A stretch of DNA of 64,000 nt, taken from assembly GCF_000330705.1 (NCBI RefSeq), contig NZ_ANAM01000010.1:1-64000 (forward strand). Reading direction: 5' to 3'. Positions 33,888 to 43,106 of the stretch are shown here, in pieces (position 1 is the first letter of the stretch; every line of letters begins with the position of its first letter). Under the pieces are notes generated by a model, which saw nothing but the letters and a program-made list of their open reading frames with translations, did no database searches and was not told the DNA's origin. A program made the position numbers and the translations under genes. The stretch comes from Salinicoccus carnicancri Crm. GTDB taxonomy: Bacteria > Bacillota > Bacilli > Staphylococcales > Salinicoccaceae.

Positions 33888-35381
33888 TTAGTCCTGTTTA
33901 ATATTGACAAACACACTCTTCACTTCGACATAGTTGGAGATTCCGTAATCTCCCCCCATCTCCCTGCCGATACCGGATTTCTTATATCCACCGAAAGGCA
34001 TCGTCTCCAGTTCCAGGCCGAAATCGTTCACCCACACAGTACCGGATTCCAGTTTTCCGGCGATGTAGTGACCTTTCTTGATGTTCTCCGTCCAGACACT
34101 GGCAGCAAGTCCATACTCGCTGTCATTCGCACGGCTGATCACTTCGTCGACTTCGTCAAATACGAATACCGACATTACCGGCCCGAAAATTTCCTCACGG
34201 GCAATCGTCATATCATCTTCAACGTCTGCAAAGATTGTCGGTTCGACGAAATACCCTTTATCACCCTTGCGCGAACCGCCGGTAATCAGCCTTGCACCTT
34301 CTTCCTTTCCCTTCTCAATGTAACCGAGTACGGTATCCAGCTGTTTTTCAGAAACAAGCGGTCCCATGTCCGTGGCCTCATCAAGGCCTGGTCCGACGAC
34401 AGCTTTTTCAGCCTTATCTTTTAATGCATCAAGCACTTTCTCATATAGATTTCTGTGGACATAGATACGCGTCGTCGCACTGCAGTTCTGACCTGTATTA
34501 TACATTGTTCCGTCGAAGATGCCATCAAGTGCCGTGTCAAGATCCGCATCCTCCAGAACGATGGCAGGAGATTTACCGCCAAGTTCCAGCGTCACACTCT
34601 TGATGTCATCCGCTGCCTTTTTCATGATGGAACCGCCGGTTCTAGTTGATCCCGTGAATGCCACCTTATCCACGCCCGGATGAGTGACCAGAGCATTACC
34701 TGCAACACTGCCGGCGCCCGGTACAACATTCACCACCCCATCAGGGAAGCCCGCTTCCTTGAACAGTTTCGCTGCATACAACAGCGACAGCGGCGTCTCA
34801 GAAGCCGGTTTGATCACAATCGTACACCCTGCGGCCAGGGCTGCACCAAGCTTCCACCCCGCCATCGCCAGCGGGTAGTTCCATGGGATGATCTGACCAA
34901 CCACGCCCACCGGTTCATGGACAGTATATGTCACATAATCCGGAGACACATTCGGCGTCTTGCCCGAAATCTTCGTCGCCCACCCGGCGTAGTAACGGAA
35001 ATGCTGCACCGTACCGTCCACATCATCCTCAAGTGCCTGCTGATATGCCTTGCCATTATCCAGTGCCTCAAGCTGGGCCAGCTCCTCCCTGTGCTCTTCA
35101 AGAAGGTCCGCAAATTTATAGATGAGACGGGAACGCTCAGCAGGTTCCATCTTCGTCCATTCACCCGCATCAAAAGCCTTGCGTGCAGCCTGAACCGCAT
35201 TATCGATATCAGACTCATCCGCTTCACTCACCTGCGCAATCACCTCTTCAGTTGCAGGATTCAAGACATCAAACATCTTGCCGCCATGAGCCTGCACATA
35301 CCCCCCATCTATATACAATCCCTTTTCACCATCAAGGAACTCATTCACACGCTGTTTCAGAACCATAATTGCCATCATCAT
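33888..35381 (-). CDS. NAD(P)-dependent aldehyde dehydrogenase
   Basis: 497 residues with a complete ALDH active site: IIPWNYPLAMAGWKLGAALAAG, catalytic Glu in VTLELGGKSPAIV, catalytic Cys in YNTGQNCSATTR, and PFGGYKKSGIGRE. It resembles the DhaS/betaine aldehyde dehydrogenase branch. Since the hydroxyproline pathway ends in oxidation of 2-oxoglutarate semialdehyde and no other dehydrogenase is present in the region, that is a reasonable role, but amine-derived aldehydes are equally possible. AAGGAG precedes three consecutive ATG codons, so the exact start among 35381, 35378 and 35375 is open. A cre-like site lies upstream. Confidence 0.88.
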   Translation of the reverse strand: MMMAIMVLKQRVNEFLDGEKGLYIDGGYVQAHGGKMFDVLNPATEEVIAQVSEADESDIDNAVQAARKAFDAGEWTKMEPAERSRLIYKFADLLEEHREELAQLEALDNGKAYQQALEDDVDGTVQHFRYYAGWATKISGKTPNVSPDYVTYTVHEPVGVVGQIIPWNYPLAMAGWKLGAALAAGCTIVIKPASETPLSLLYAAKLFKEAGFPDGVVNVVPGAGSVAGNALVTHPGVDKVAFTGSTRTGGSIMKKAADDIKSVTLELGGKSPAIVLEDADLDTALDGIFDGTMYNTGQNCSATTRIYVHRNLYEKVLDALKDKAEKAVVGPGLDEATDMGPLVSEKQLDTVLGYIEKGKEEGARLITGGSRKGDKGYFVEPTIFADVEDDMTIAREEIFGPVMSVFVFDEVDEVISRANDSEYGLAASVWTENIKKGHYIAGKLESGTVWVNDFGLELETMPFGGYKKSGIGREMGGDYGISNYVEVKSVFVNIKQD

Positions 35382-35413
35382 CCATCTCCTTCTGTATAAT
35401 TGGTAACCATTTT

Positions 35414-35427
35414 AGAAAGCGCTAACA
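35414..35427. promoter_or_regulatory. cre-like catabolite control site
   Basis: AGAAAGCGCTAACA, one mismatch to TGWAANCGNTNWCA, about 35 bases upstream of the aldehyde dehydrogenase start. Confidence 0.5.
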
Positions 35428-35488
35428 AATAGAGTTTTAAATATTCTGTTAAATATATTCTAGATGATGTCTCAAGATAAATCAATCA

Positions 35489-35511
35489 TTTTTTCACACT
35501 GTGTGAAAAAA
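35489..35511. promoter_or_regulatory. Perfect palindrome, operator candidate
   Basis: Arms TTTTTTCACAC and GTGTGAAAAAA around a single T, 108 bases upstream of the aldehyde dehydrogenase start. It is a candidate binding site for the XRE-cupin regulator, or a weak hairpin. Confidence 0.4.
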
Positions 35512-35540
35512 TATAGGGGGGATGAGCCAGTATATTACAA

Positions 35541-35588
35541 AGTTTAAAGCCATGGTCCCGCTTTAGATAGGACTCATGGCTTTAAACT
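35541..35588. terminator. Terminator of the hydantoinase operon
   Basis: Long stem AGTTTAAAGCCATG / CATGGCTTTAAACT, extended by an inner GTCC/GGAC pair, just downstream of the NCS1 permease stop at 35594. Confidence 0.75.
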
Positions 35589-35593
35589 CTCCA

Positions 35594-36910
35594 CTATTTT
35601 AACCACTTTTCTGGTGTGAAATCATCTGGTTTTATCCTTGCCTTTACCCACATCAACAAATAGTAGGCTATAAAGGCTGCAACTAATGACTGCACTGCCG
35701 GAAGCCCCCATGAATTTACATATTGAGTATAGTAACCCAGAATAATTCCAATTATCGCTGCTATGGTGGCCATATAATTCCAACTATCGATATTCTTCCA
35801 AGTTTGATTTCTGAGAAAGTAGAAATCTGCAAACATTACACCGGCAATTGCAGGATAGACAAGGGCGGTCATATAAAGAAAGTCTTCAAAGTAATCCAAT
35901 ATTCCAGCCAGTGCTACAGCTATGGCAATCAGTGTCCCAACCAAAGTCAAAATTTGTCTTCCTCTGTTACTGTTTACATTAACCAAGTTTGAAAATGCCA
36001 AACCCATGCTATAGTTATTAACCAATTGACTTGTCCATGTTGCTAACCATAAAATCAAGAATCCCCATACCGGGAAGCCCAGGTTGAGCATGACATTTAC
36101 AATATCTGCATCTCCGACTCCAACAGACATAATTGCTCCAACCATGAACAGCGGTATGCCTACTCCTACAATTCCCAAAGGGATGAGGATACTATCTTTC
36201 CAAGTCGGCTGTGCATAACGTGTATAATCTGAAGCGATCACCCATTGCGATACATTCGCTCCTATTATCAAACTTATTGCAGTGATGACCGACATAGTCG
36301 GCTCAGGGTTCCATTCCATCAACTGTGTCCAACCAGTACCTCTTAATGCAAGGTATATCCCCACTACTACAAGTAGCAGCCCGGCCGGCACAGCCAGATA
36401 ATCTGTCCATTTCATAGAGTTATAACCGATAATCGACGGGATGGCGAACAATAACCCTGCCACAATTGTAATTAAAGCCCAAATCCCCCATTGTGTCTCA
36501 TAATCTATACCCAGCATTGCAGAAATAGCATTGCCGGCAACAGCTGTCTGTAGCGCCCACCAGCCAAGGGATGCTAAAAAGATCGTTCCCCCGGCTATGA
36601 TTCTCGCTTGAAGATTGCCAAAACTATTTTTGGCAATCACAGATGACGGACGACCAGTCTTAGCACCTATATGACCTTGTACAGCATTACCTGCCCATTG
36701 GAGGACAAGCATACTAAACATGACAATCCAGAAAATGGTAGTCAGTCCAAAAGCACCTGCCAGAGTTGCACCTACCATCAGCACTGGTATAGTGAACTCC
36801 AACCCGCCAAATATGACAGCCGGAGTCGTCCAGTGCTGTCTTTTGCTTAAAGGGACACTTTCCAGAGGGTTGTCATTTCCCATACCGCTTGCTTCATTGT
36901 TTTTACCCAT
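35594..36910 (-). CDS. NCS1-family permease (cytosine/hydantoin type)
   Basis: 438 residues with about twelve membrane helices. Family landmarks: ESVPLSKRQHWTTPAVIFGGLEFTIPVLMVGATL at the N-terminus, QGHIGAKTGRPSSVIAKNSFG, IGANVSQWVIASDYTRYAQP and a C-terminal PAVQSLVAAFIAYYLLMW. The CodB-like NCS1 group carries cytosine, hydantoins and related nucleobase-like compounds with Na+ or H+. As last gene of an operon encoding hydantoinase/oxoprolinase subunits it probably imports their cyclic amide substrate. AGGAGG precedes ATG 36910. This operon is visibly AT-richer than its neighbours. Confidence 0.87.
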   Translation of the reverse strand: MGKNNEASGMGNDNPLESVPLSKRQHWTTPAVIFGGLEFTIPVLMVGATLAGAFGLTTIFWIVMFSMLVLQWAGNAVQGHIGAKTGRPSSVIAKNSFGNLQARIIAGGTIFLASLGWWALQTAVAGNAISAMLGIDYETQWGIWALITIVAGLLFAIPSIIGYNSMKWTDYLAVPAGLLLVVVGIYLALRGTGWTQLMEWNPEPTMSVITAISLIIGANVSQWVIASDYTRYAQPTWKDSILIPLGIVGVGIPLFMVGAIMSVGVGDADIVNVMLNLGFPVWGFLILWLATWTSQLVNNYSMGLAFSNLVNVNSNRGRQILTLVGTLIAIAVALAGILDYFEDFLYMTALVYPAIAGVMFADFYFLRNQTWKNIDSWNYMATIAAIIGIILGYYTQYVNSWGLPAVQSLVAAFIAYYLLMWVKARIKPDDFTPEKWLK

Positions 36911-36921
36911 CCCCGTACCTC

Positions 36922-37248
36922 CTATATAAGGAGACTAATGATCTTACATTTATCTTCTTCAAGGTTTTTAGATATATGTGGAACACCTTTACGAATCAAT
37001 GTATAATCTCCAGTCCTCACATTGTATATTTCGTCTTCGATCTCGACCGCCAGTCTACCTTCGATCACAAAAGAAAGTTCATCATAATCGTGTATGCTGA
37101 AACCCTGCTCAGGTACTACCATCCCACCATCAATTTCAACGTAATTGAATGAGGCATCAATATTCTTCTCTGCAAATAACTTTTCATACATTGGAAGTAT
37201 AAATATTGGTGATGTACCCGCATGATCTCTGATATTATTCTGATCCAT
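36922..37248 (-). CDS. Small cupin-domain protein
   Basis: 108 residues, a single cupin_2 barrel: FSIHDYDELSFVIEGRLAVEIEDEIYNV then GDYTLIRKGVPHISKN. Only one of the usual two histidine-rich cupin motifs has a clear metal-binding set, so catalysis is uncertain. It lies between the hydantoinase B and permease genes; an isomerase, decarboxylase or ligand-sensing role is possible. ATG 37248 has GGAG nine bases upstream, and begins three bases before the end of the preceding gene is cleared. An ATG ten codons upstream has no ribosome binding site. Confidence 0.75.
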   Translation of the reverse strand: MDQNNIRDHAGTSPIFILPMYEKLFAEKNIDASFNYVEIDGGMVVPEQGFSIHDYDELSFVIEGRLAVEIEDEIYNVRTGDYTLIRKGVPHISKNLEEDKCKIISLLI

Positions 37249-37249
37249 C

Positions 37250-38932
37250 TCATTCTGCTCCTGAATAATTATAGTCATTTTTCGCCTGTTCTAAGGTAAT
37301 ATATCCATTTTTAATATCCAATTCTATCTCTTCACGGTTTCTATCAGTTGGCTTACCATATCCGCCGCCAGTCGCTGTTTTTAACACCACCCTGTCACCT
37401 TTGTTCAGTTTATACTGATTATATTTACCGAATGGTCCATCTATTTGTCCATCATTCTTTTCAATGTAAAATTCATTATTTGAACCATCATGTCCGCCAT
37501 CTGCTCCCCATGCATTTGTTTTGTGGCGCCCAAAGCTTGCTGTGAAGAACTGATTATCAGTGAGAGACCTATAACTTCTGATTACACCTGGGCCTCCTCT
37601 GTGTTTCCCGGCACCTGCTCCATCTGTTCTCATGGAATATTCATCCACCATGATCCCATATGCTGTTTCTGCCACTTCAACAGGAACATTGAATGTTTCA
37701 CCATCCAGCACACAAAATTGACCGGTATCTCCATCTCTTTCATTCGTTGCTCCCCATCCCCCGACTGAAGGTTCGACAATCAGGAAATCTTCATCTTTAT
37801 CCGGATGCTTACCACCCATGATTACAGTACATACGGACATAAGATGTCCGGCCGACAGTTTATTTGGTAAAAGTGGCGCAAGCGCTTGCCATATCAGTTC
37901 ATTACCATATAACATCGATTCCCAATACATGGATACCGGCGCAGGCCTTTGTGCTGAGAAAACAGAGCGTTCATCTGTGATGATCTTCAATGGCCTGAAT
38001 GCACCATCATTTACATCTTGGTTTGAATTAGTAATGGCCAGAAAAATAGTTCTCACAGATGATACCAACCCAGTATAGGAACTGTTGATGGGACCTTGAA
38101 CCTGGGGGGAAGAGCCTCGGTAATCACATATAAATTCATCATCAGTAATCGTCAGTTTAAGTTTCACATTCAGTTGTTCCTCAGTGATTCCATCATCATC
38201 AATTAGATCTTCAACTTCAAATGTCCCTTTCGGAAGCTTTTTCAGTTCATTAAGCGTGAGCTTTTCACCCTGATCAAGGAACCTTTCCATACTTTCAATT
38301 ACCGACTGCCGACTATATTTGTCACACAGTTCTTTCAACCGTCCTCCTCCGGTCCTAAGAGAGGCAACCTGGGCCCATAGATCACCGATTGACAGTTCAG
38401 GGAACCGGACATTCGTTTCAATCAACTCAATGATCTGATCATTGGCTTCACCTTTATCAAAAAGCCTCAAGCATGGGAATTGCAGTCCTTCCTGGAAGAT
38501 ATCAGTCGAGTTCGTTGACATGGATCCAGTGTCTTTCCCGCCAACTTCTGTCCAGTGCGCTTTATTTGCAACGAATGAAATAAGTTCTCCCTGATGAAAA
38601 ACCGGCATCACAACACCCACATCACAAAGATGCGAGCCTCCACCTTTATATGGGTCGTTAATGAGAAATACATCTCCTTCATGGATATCCTCACCATATT
38701 TGTCTATTGTCTCTTTCACCATGAACGAAAGCATACCTATAAACCCTGTCACACCATTCCCCTGGGTCACGAGTTCTCCTTTCCTGTCTGTCAGGCCACA
38801 GGCGTAATCCAGGACTTCATAAATGATAGGGCTCATTGACGTTTTTGCCAGTGCGATAAACATTTCTTCCCCCGTGGAAATCAAGGAATCTTTAATCACT
38901 TCATACGTGAATGGATCAGTATCATATTTCAT
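37250..38932 (-). CDS. Hydantoinase B / oxoprolinase family subunit
   Basis: 560 residues of the HyuB family, starting DPFTYEVIKDSLISTGEEMFIALAKTSMSPIIYE. Further family boxes: GDVFLINDPYKGGGSHLCDVGVV, ICDYRGSSPQVQGPINSSYTGLVSSVRT, RTDGAGAGKHRGGPGVIRSY, and GGGYGKPTDR at the C-terminus. With HyuA it forms an ATP-dependent enzyme opening a cyclic amide (5-oxoproline or N-methylhydantoin type) or carboxylating a ketone. It overlaps the hyuA gene by eleven bases. Confidence 0.9.
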   Translation of the reverse strand: MKYDTDPFTYEVIKDSLISTGEEMFIALAKTSMSPIIYEVLDYACGLTDRKGELVTQGNGVTGFIGMLSFMVKETIDKYGEDIHEGDVFLINDPYKGGGSHLCDVGVVMPVFHQGELISFVANKAHWTEVGGKDTGSMSTNSTDIFQEGLQFPCLRLFDKGEANDQIIELIETNVRFPELSIGDLWAQVASLRTGGGRLKELCDKYSRQSVIESMERFLDQGEKLTLNELKKLPKGTFEVEDLIDDDGITEEQLNVKLKLTITDDEFICDYRGSSPQVQGPINSSYTGLVSSVRTIFLAITNSNQDVNDGAFRPLKIITDERSVFSAQRPAPVSMYWESMLYGNELIWQALAPLLPNKLSAGHLMSVCTVIMGGKHPDKDEDFLIVEPSVGGWGATNERDGDTGQFCVLDGETFNVPVEVAETAYGIMVDEYSMRTDGAGAGKHRGGPGVIRSYRSLTDNQFFTASFGRHKTNAWGADGGHDGSNNEFYIEKNDGQIDGPFGKYNQYKLNKGDRVVLKTATGGGYGKPTDRNREEIELDIKNGYITLEQAKNDYNYSGAE

Positions 38933-40970
38933 TGGAAAGTCCCCCTATTTCAATAATCATATTGCCATAGCTATCCTTGGTCAGTACATCACCTTTGTTG
39001 ATGACTGTAGAGGACGTCTGCTCTTCAATAATCGCAGGGCCGTTCACTCTATCTGTATCATCAAGGAAATCCTTAGCATAGACATCTACTTCAATCCACC
39101 CGGATTCTTCAAAAAACACAGATCGTCTGCCAAGGTGTTTTTCACCAACATCCCTTTTCTCTTTAGACATTTTCGGTTTCTCTATCTTCCCAAGAACTTT
39201 GACTTTGATATTAACTATTTCCGTTCCGTTTTCAGGTAATGTGTACGTATACAACCGTTCATGGTTTTCGTGGAAATTTTGTATAACCTCGTTTATATTA
39301 TTTACATTCATCTCATCAAAAGGAACTGTGACTTCCACGGTGTGTTCCTGACCAACATATCTCATGTCCAGACTTTTGGTGACTACGATGTTACTTTCAT
39401 CCATTCCTTCCTTGCTTAAAGTATTTTTAGCATCTTCAATAATCCGTTCATACTCATTATTAATTTTTTCAAAACTCAATTCTTCAGTTTTAGCAAGGAG
39501 TGTTTGCGAATAATCATGCCGCAAGTCCGACATCAACATCCCCCAAGAGGCGAAAACAGGAGATGTCGATGGTATTACCACCTTTTTCACACCAAGTTCC
39601 CTGGCTAGATCTTGTGAATGCATAGGGCCGCCCCCACCAATAGCCACCATGGTGAAGTCCCTGGGATCATATCCTTTTCGAATCGATACCAGCTTCAATG
39701 CGTTCAGCATATTGGAATTTGCGATTTTAACAATCCCCATCGCCAGATCATCTGTACCGGCATTCAATTCATCCCCCAGTTTGCTTTGGAATGATTTTTT
39801 GATTGACTCCAGATCAGTACTTGATTCAAAATTTTCCAATGACAGTCTTCCTAAAAGCACATTCGCATCTGTCGTAGTCGGACTCTCACCGCCCTGACCA
39901 TATGAAATCGGTCCAGGTTCCGCCCCGGCAGATTTTGGCCCAACCTTTACAGAGCCACTGTCATCAATCCAGGCAATTGAACCACCGCCATTTCCGATTT
40001 CGACTATATCTACCACCGGCACCTTTAAAGGATAGCCTGCATATTGCTGAGTCTGCTCAAGATTATAATCGGTCGATATCTTCACATTATTGTTTTCAAC
40101 CAAGGAACATTTCGCAGTAGTTCCACCTATATCCAACACGATAAGATTTTTCTCTCCCAGCATCTCTCCCAGAATAGACGCACCAAAAATACCTGCCACC
40201 GGTCCTGACTCAACCATATTGATAGGTGACATTTTGGCAACATCAAATGTGCTTGTACCACCATTTGACTGCATAATGTAATTATTCTTTCCTGCACCCT
40301 TGCCCTTCAGCTTCTCTTCCAAATTATTCAGGTAATCATTGGCAATGGGCTTGACATATGCATTTAAAGCCGCTGTCGAGGTCCTTTCATATTCTCTCCA
40401 TTCCTTACTCAATTCACTTGATGTAGTTACATGGACTTCCGGCCAATTTCTCTCTATGTGCTTTGCAATTTCTTTTTCATGGTCACTATTCTTGTAACTG
40501 TGAAGCAGAGAGATTGCGATGGCCTCCACACCTTCTGATCTGAAGTAGTCCAGAATTCCATCCACTTCTTTCAAATCCAGATTTTTTTCCACTTCTCCCT
40601 TGTAATTTAACCTTTCAGACACCTCTTTTCTCAAGTGACGTTCAATGATTGGAACTGGTTTTTTATATTTAACATTGAATAGATCCGGTCGGTTACCCCG
40701 TGCGATTTCCAATACATCCCTAAAACCTTCAGTAGTAATCAATCCTGTTTTAACACCCTGTTTTTCAGTCAATGCATTGATTACAACAGTCGTTCCATGA
40801 AAAAACATCTCAATATCATTAAAGCTTATATCCGCTTTTTCAATCACATCAAAAATGCCCTTTTCAAAATTAGAGGGTGTCGTATTTGACTTACCAACAG
40901 TAATCTTTCCCTCTTCATCAACTGCAACTAGATCAGTGAAAGTACCTCCGATATCTGTAGCAACTCTCAT
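38922..40970 (-). CDS. Hydantoinase A / oxoprolinase family subunit
   Basis: 682 residues of the HyuA family. The ATPase fold is shown by TDIGGTFTDLVAVDEEGK at the N-terminus and LIVLDIGGTTAKCSLVE in the middle; FFHGTTVVINALTEKQGVKTGLITTEGF and VVDIVEIGNGGGSIAWIDDSGSVKVGPKSAG are also typical. It hydrolyses ATP to activate the substrate shared with HyuB. Exact substrate cannot be set: 5-oxoproline, hydantoins and acetone/acetophenone carboxylases share this architecture. The adjacent NCS1 permease favours a hydantoin-like compound. AAGGGGAG precedes ATG 40970. Confidence 0.9.
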   Translation of the reverse strand: MRVATDIGGTFTDLVAVDEEGKITVGKSNTTPSNFEKGIFDVIEKADISFNDIEMFFHGTTVVINALTEKQGVKTGLITTEGFRDVLEIARGNRPDLFNVKYKKPVPIIERHLRKEVSERLNYKGEVEKNLDLKEVDGILDYFRSEGVEAIAISLLHSYKNSDHEKEIAKHIERNWPEVHVTTSSELSKEWREYERTSTAALNAYVKPIANDYLNNLEEKLKGKGAGKNNYIMQSNGGTSTFDVAKMSPINMVESGPVAGIFGASILGEMLGEKNLIVLDIGGTTAKCSLVENNNVKISTDYNLEQTQQYAGYPLKVPVVDIVEIGNGGGSIAWIDDSGSVKVGPKSAGAEPGPISYGQGGESPTTTDANVLLGRLSLENFESSTDLESIKKSFQSKLGDELNAGTDDLAMGIVKIANSNMLNALKLVSIRKGYDPRDFTMVAIGGGGPMHSQDLARELGVKKVVIPSTSPVFASWGMLMSDLRHDYSQTLLAKTEELSFEKINNEYERIIEDAKNTLSKEGMDESNIVVTKSLDMRYVGQEHTVEVTVPFDEMNVNNINEVIQNFHENHERLYTYTLPENGTEIVNIKVKVLGKIEKPKMSKEKRDVGEKHLGRRSVFFEESGWIEVDVYAKDFLDDTDRVNGPAIIEEQTSSTVINKGDVLTKDSYGNMIIEIGGLSNEI

Positions 40971-40982
40971 TTTTATCTCCCC

Positions 40983-41522
40983 TTAGAATAATTTTGGCGT
41001 TAGTACACAAAAAAGTCTGGCAGCTTCACCACCGGAATTTATATAATAATGATTTATAGAAGATGGATAATGAATCACTTCTCCCTTTTTTAAATTATAT
41101 TCCTTCTGATTCAAGTAAAATGTAATCTCACCTTCCAGCACATAATACATTTCCTCTCCCTCGTGGCTGGAAGACTCACTTTTATTGCCCGGATAAACAG
41201 TGATGATATAATTGTCCAGTTTCCTATCTTTAAATTCGCTCGAGGCCCTTAGAAACTCCTGGTCTGAATGCTCTAACGTAAAGGGTTCCATAGCATCCGG
41301 TGAAATTTTAAATGCCTCCGTATATTGGGGAGTGAAGAAAGATGTAATATGTACTCCCAAAGCTTCAGCAATCTTATTTAACGATGTTATGGCCAGCGAT
41401 GATTCCCCTCTTTCAACCTGCGACAGAAAACTGACTGAGAGCCCCGTGTCATCACTTAGCTGTTTCAATGTCTTCTTATTATCCGTCCTTAGGTTTTTAA
41501 TCTTCTCAGAGACTTCCTTCAT
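40983..41522 (-). CDS. XRE-cupin regulator of the hydantoinase operon
   Basis: About 179 residues: HTH_3 (TLKQLSDDTGLSVSFLSQVERGESSLAITSL) and C-terminal cupin (SHEGEEMYYVLEGEITFYLNQKEYNLKKGEVIHYPSSINHYYIN). It has the same architecture as the regulator at 33339 but is clearly diverged. It is first in the operon, 12 bases before hyuA, so it is probably autoregulated. ATG 41522 has AAGGTGG seven bases upstream; a GTG four codons earlier overlaps that site. Confidence 0.88.
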   Translation of the reverse strand: MKEVSEKIKNLRTDNKKTLKQLSDDTGLSVSFLSQVERGESSLAITSLNKIAEALGVHITSFFTPQYTEAFKISPDAMEPFTLEHSDQEFLRASSEFKDRKLDNYIITVYPGNKSESSSHEGEEMYYVLEGEITFYLNQKEYNLKKGEVIHYPSSINHYYINSGGEAARLFCVLTPKLF

Positions 41523-41538
41523 GAATGCATCCACCTTT

Positions 41539-41553
41539 TACAGTAATACTGTA
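41539..41553. promoter_or_regulatory. Short palindrome upstream of the XRE-cupin gene
   Basis: TACAGTAATACTGTA, symmetrical except for its centre, 17 bases upstream of the start codon. A likely operator for the regulator's own operon. Confidence 0.45.
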
Positions 41554-41725
41554 TTTTTTTACACTATAACATAACAAAATTATATTTGAAAGAATTTTCG
41601 GATAATTCATTTTTGTTTTATCACTGTTCGTAAATCCTTCTAAATAAAAGAATATTTTGACTATTATTTTTCCTCCATATATACTCTCTATATCAAACTA
41701 TCAATTTATAAAGGGGCCGTTAAAC

Positions 41726-42901
41726 ATGGAACAGTTATTTGCGAGAGTGGATGAGCTTTACGATGAGATCGTGGATATCAGGAGACATTTGCATAAGCAC
41801 CCTGAATTGTCTTTCGAGGAGGTCGAGACACCGAAATTCATCGCGGATTTCCACAATGATCTTGGTCATGAGGTGAAGACGGGTGTTGGGGGCAATGGTG
41901 TGGTTGCCTACCTGAAGGGTGCTCTGGATGGACCGACTGTTGCGCTGCGTGCGGATTTTGATGCGCTGCCGATCCAGGAGGAGACGGGTCTTCCTTTCCA
42001 ATCTATACATGACGGTGTGATGCATGCCTGCGGGCATGATGGCCATACTGCGACACTGCTTGGTGTGGCTAAGGTTCTGAACGGTATGAAAGCCGGGCTG
42101 AAGGGGAACGTTGTCTTCATCCACCAGCATGCTGAGGAGCTGCCACCGGGTGGTGCGAAGGCGATGATCGAGGACGGATGCCTTGATGGTGTGGATGTGA
42201 TTTTCGGCACGCATCTGCAGGCGCAGACGCCGTTCCGCGAGATCAACTACCGTACGGATGCGCTTCAGGCTGCGGCGGACAAATTTGAAATCACGATCAA
42301 GGGCAAGGGAGGTCATGGTGCGATGCCGCAGGATACGAAGGACAGCATCCTGATCGCCTCCCAGCTCGTCGACAATCTCCAGCAGATTGTCAGCCGTCGT
42401 GTGAACCCGCTCGATTCTGCAGTTCTGTCCGTCTGCAACTTCGAGGCGGCGGGACCGTATAACGTCATTGCAAACTCCGCAAAACTTTCCGGTACGGTGC
42501 GGACTCTGAAGGAGGATGTCCGCGACCATATGGACCGGGAGATCAGACGTGTTGTCGAAGGGACATGCCACCTGTCGGCTGCGGACTTTGAATATGAGTA
42601 CAAGAAAGGCTATCCGGTGCTGGTCAACCACAAGGAAGAGACGGAATTCGTCAGGGATATTGCGGAGACGGTACCGGGTGTCAATGAAGTGAAGGAAATT
42701 GATCCAATAATGGGCGGCGAGGATTATGCCTACTACCTCCAGGAGGTCAAGGGTACGTACTTCTTTACCGGAGCCCAGCCTGACGGTGTTAAGGATCCGT
42801 TCCCACACCACCATCCAAAGTTCGACATCAACGAGGAATCTCTTTTGATTGCAGCAAAGATACTGGCCAAAGCCACGGTTGAATATATGGAGAGCAACTG
42901 A
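41726..42901 (+). CDS. M20-family amidohydrolase (N-acyl amino acid / hippurate type)
   Basis: 391 residues of the M20D amidohydrolase group. Metal-binding features: HACGHDGHTATLLG, FIHQHAEELPPGGA, GTHLQAQTP, and HHHPKFDINEESLL near the C-terminus; the dimerisation domain contains GKGGHGAMPQDTKDSI. It deacylates N-acyl amino acids, hippurate or similar amides in the cytoplasm. ATG 41726 follows AAAGGGG; an in-frame ATG 23 codons earlier has no site and codes for an unrelated extension. No operon partner. Confidence 0.9.
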   Translation: MEQLFARVDELYDEIVDIRRHLHKHPELSFEEVETPKFIADFHNDLGHEVKTGVGGNGVVAYLKGALDGPTVALRADFDALPIQEETGLPFQSIHDGVMHACGHDGHTATLLGVAKVLNGMKAGLKGNVVFIHQHAEELPPGGAKAMIEDGCLDGVDVIFGTHLQAQTPFREINYRTDALQAAADKFEITIKGKGGHGAMPQDTKDSILIASQLVDNLQQIVSRRVNPLDSAVLSVCNFEAAGPYNVIANSAKLSGTVRTLKEDVRDHMDREIRRVVEGTCHLSAADFEYEYKKGYPVLVNHKEETEFVRDIAETVPGVNEVKEIDPIMGGEDYAYYLQEVKGTYFFTGAQPDGVKDPFPHHHPKFDINEESLLIAAKILAKATVEYMESN

Positions 42902-42912
42902 CGGCCATCGGC

Positions 42913-42990
42913 ATGCTGGTGCTCCTCGGGACATACCTCGGATCTGCAATCGTCTCCGAAATTATTCTCAGGATCCAGGGGATCGTATAA
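42913..42990 (+). pseudogene. Possible remnant of a membrane protein C-terminus
   Basis: A 25-codon stretch reading MLVLLGTYLGSAIVSEIILR and ending in TAA. It looks like the last membrane helix of a transporter, without the rest. It may be a decayed permease once downstream of the amidohydrolase, or a chance hydrophobic frame. Confidence 0.25.
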
Positions 42991-43006
42991 TGAAATTGAT
43001 GAATTT

Positions 43007-43045
43007 CCGCCCGGTCTGCCTGTTGACAGACCGGGCGGCTTTTAT
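43007..43045 (+). terminator. Rho-independent terminator after the M20 gene
   Basis: CCGCCCGGTCTG, eight-base loop, CAGACCGGGCGG followed by CTTTTATT. Confidence 0.9.
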
Positions 43046-43106
43046 TGTGCTCGGGAAGAATATCGTGACTTCAAAAGGGTATTCTGATTCTAAGAGGTGA
43101 ATTTTT

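Noticed and set aside
41735-42949. 404-codon open frame on the minus strand
   Set aside because: Antisense to the M20 amidohydrolase, which has complete metal-binding motifs. The antisense product is arginine- and histidine-rich without any recognisable domain.
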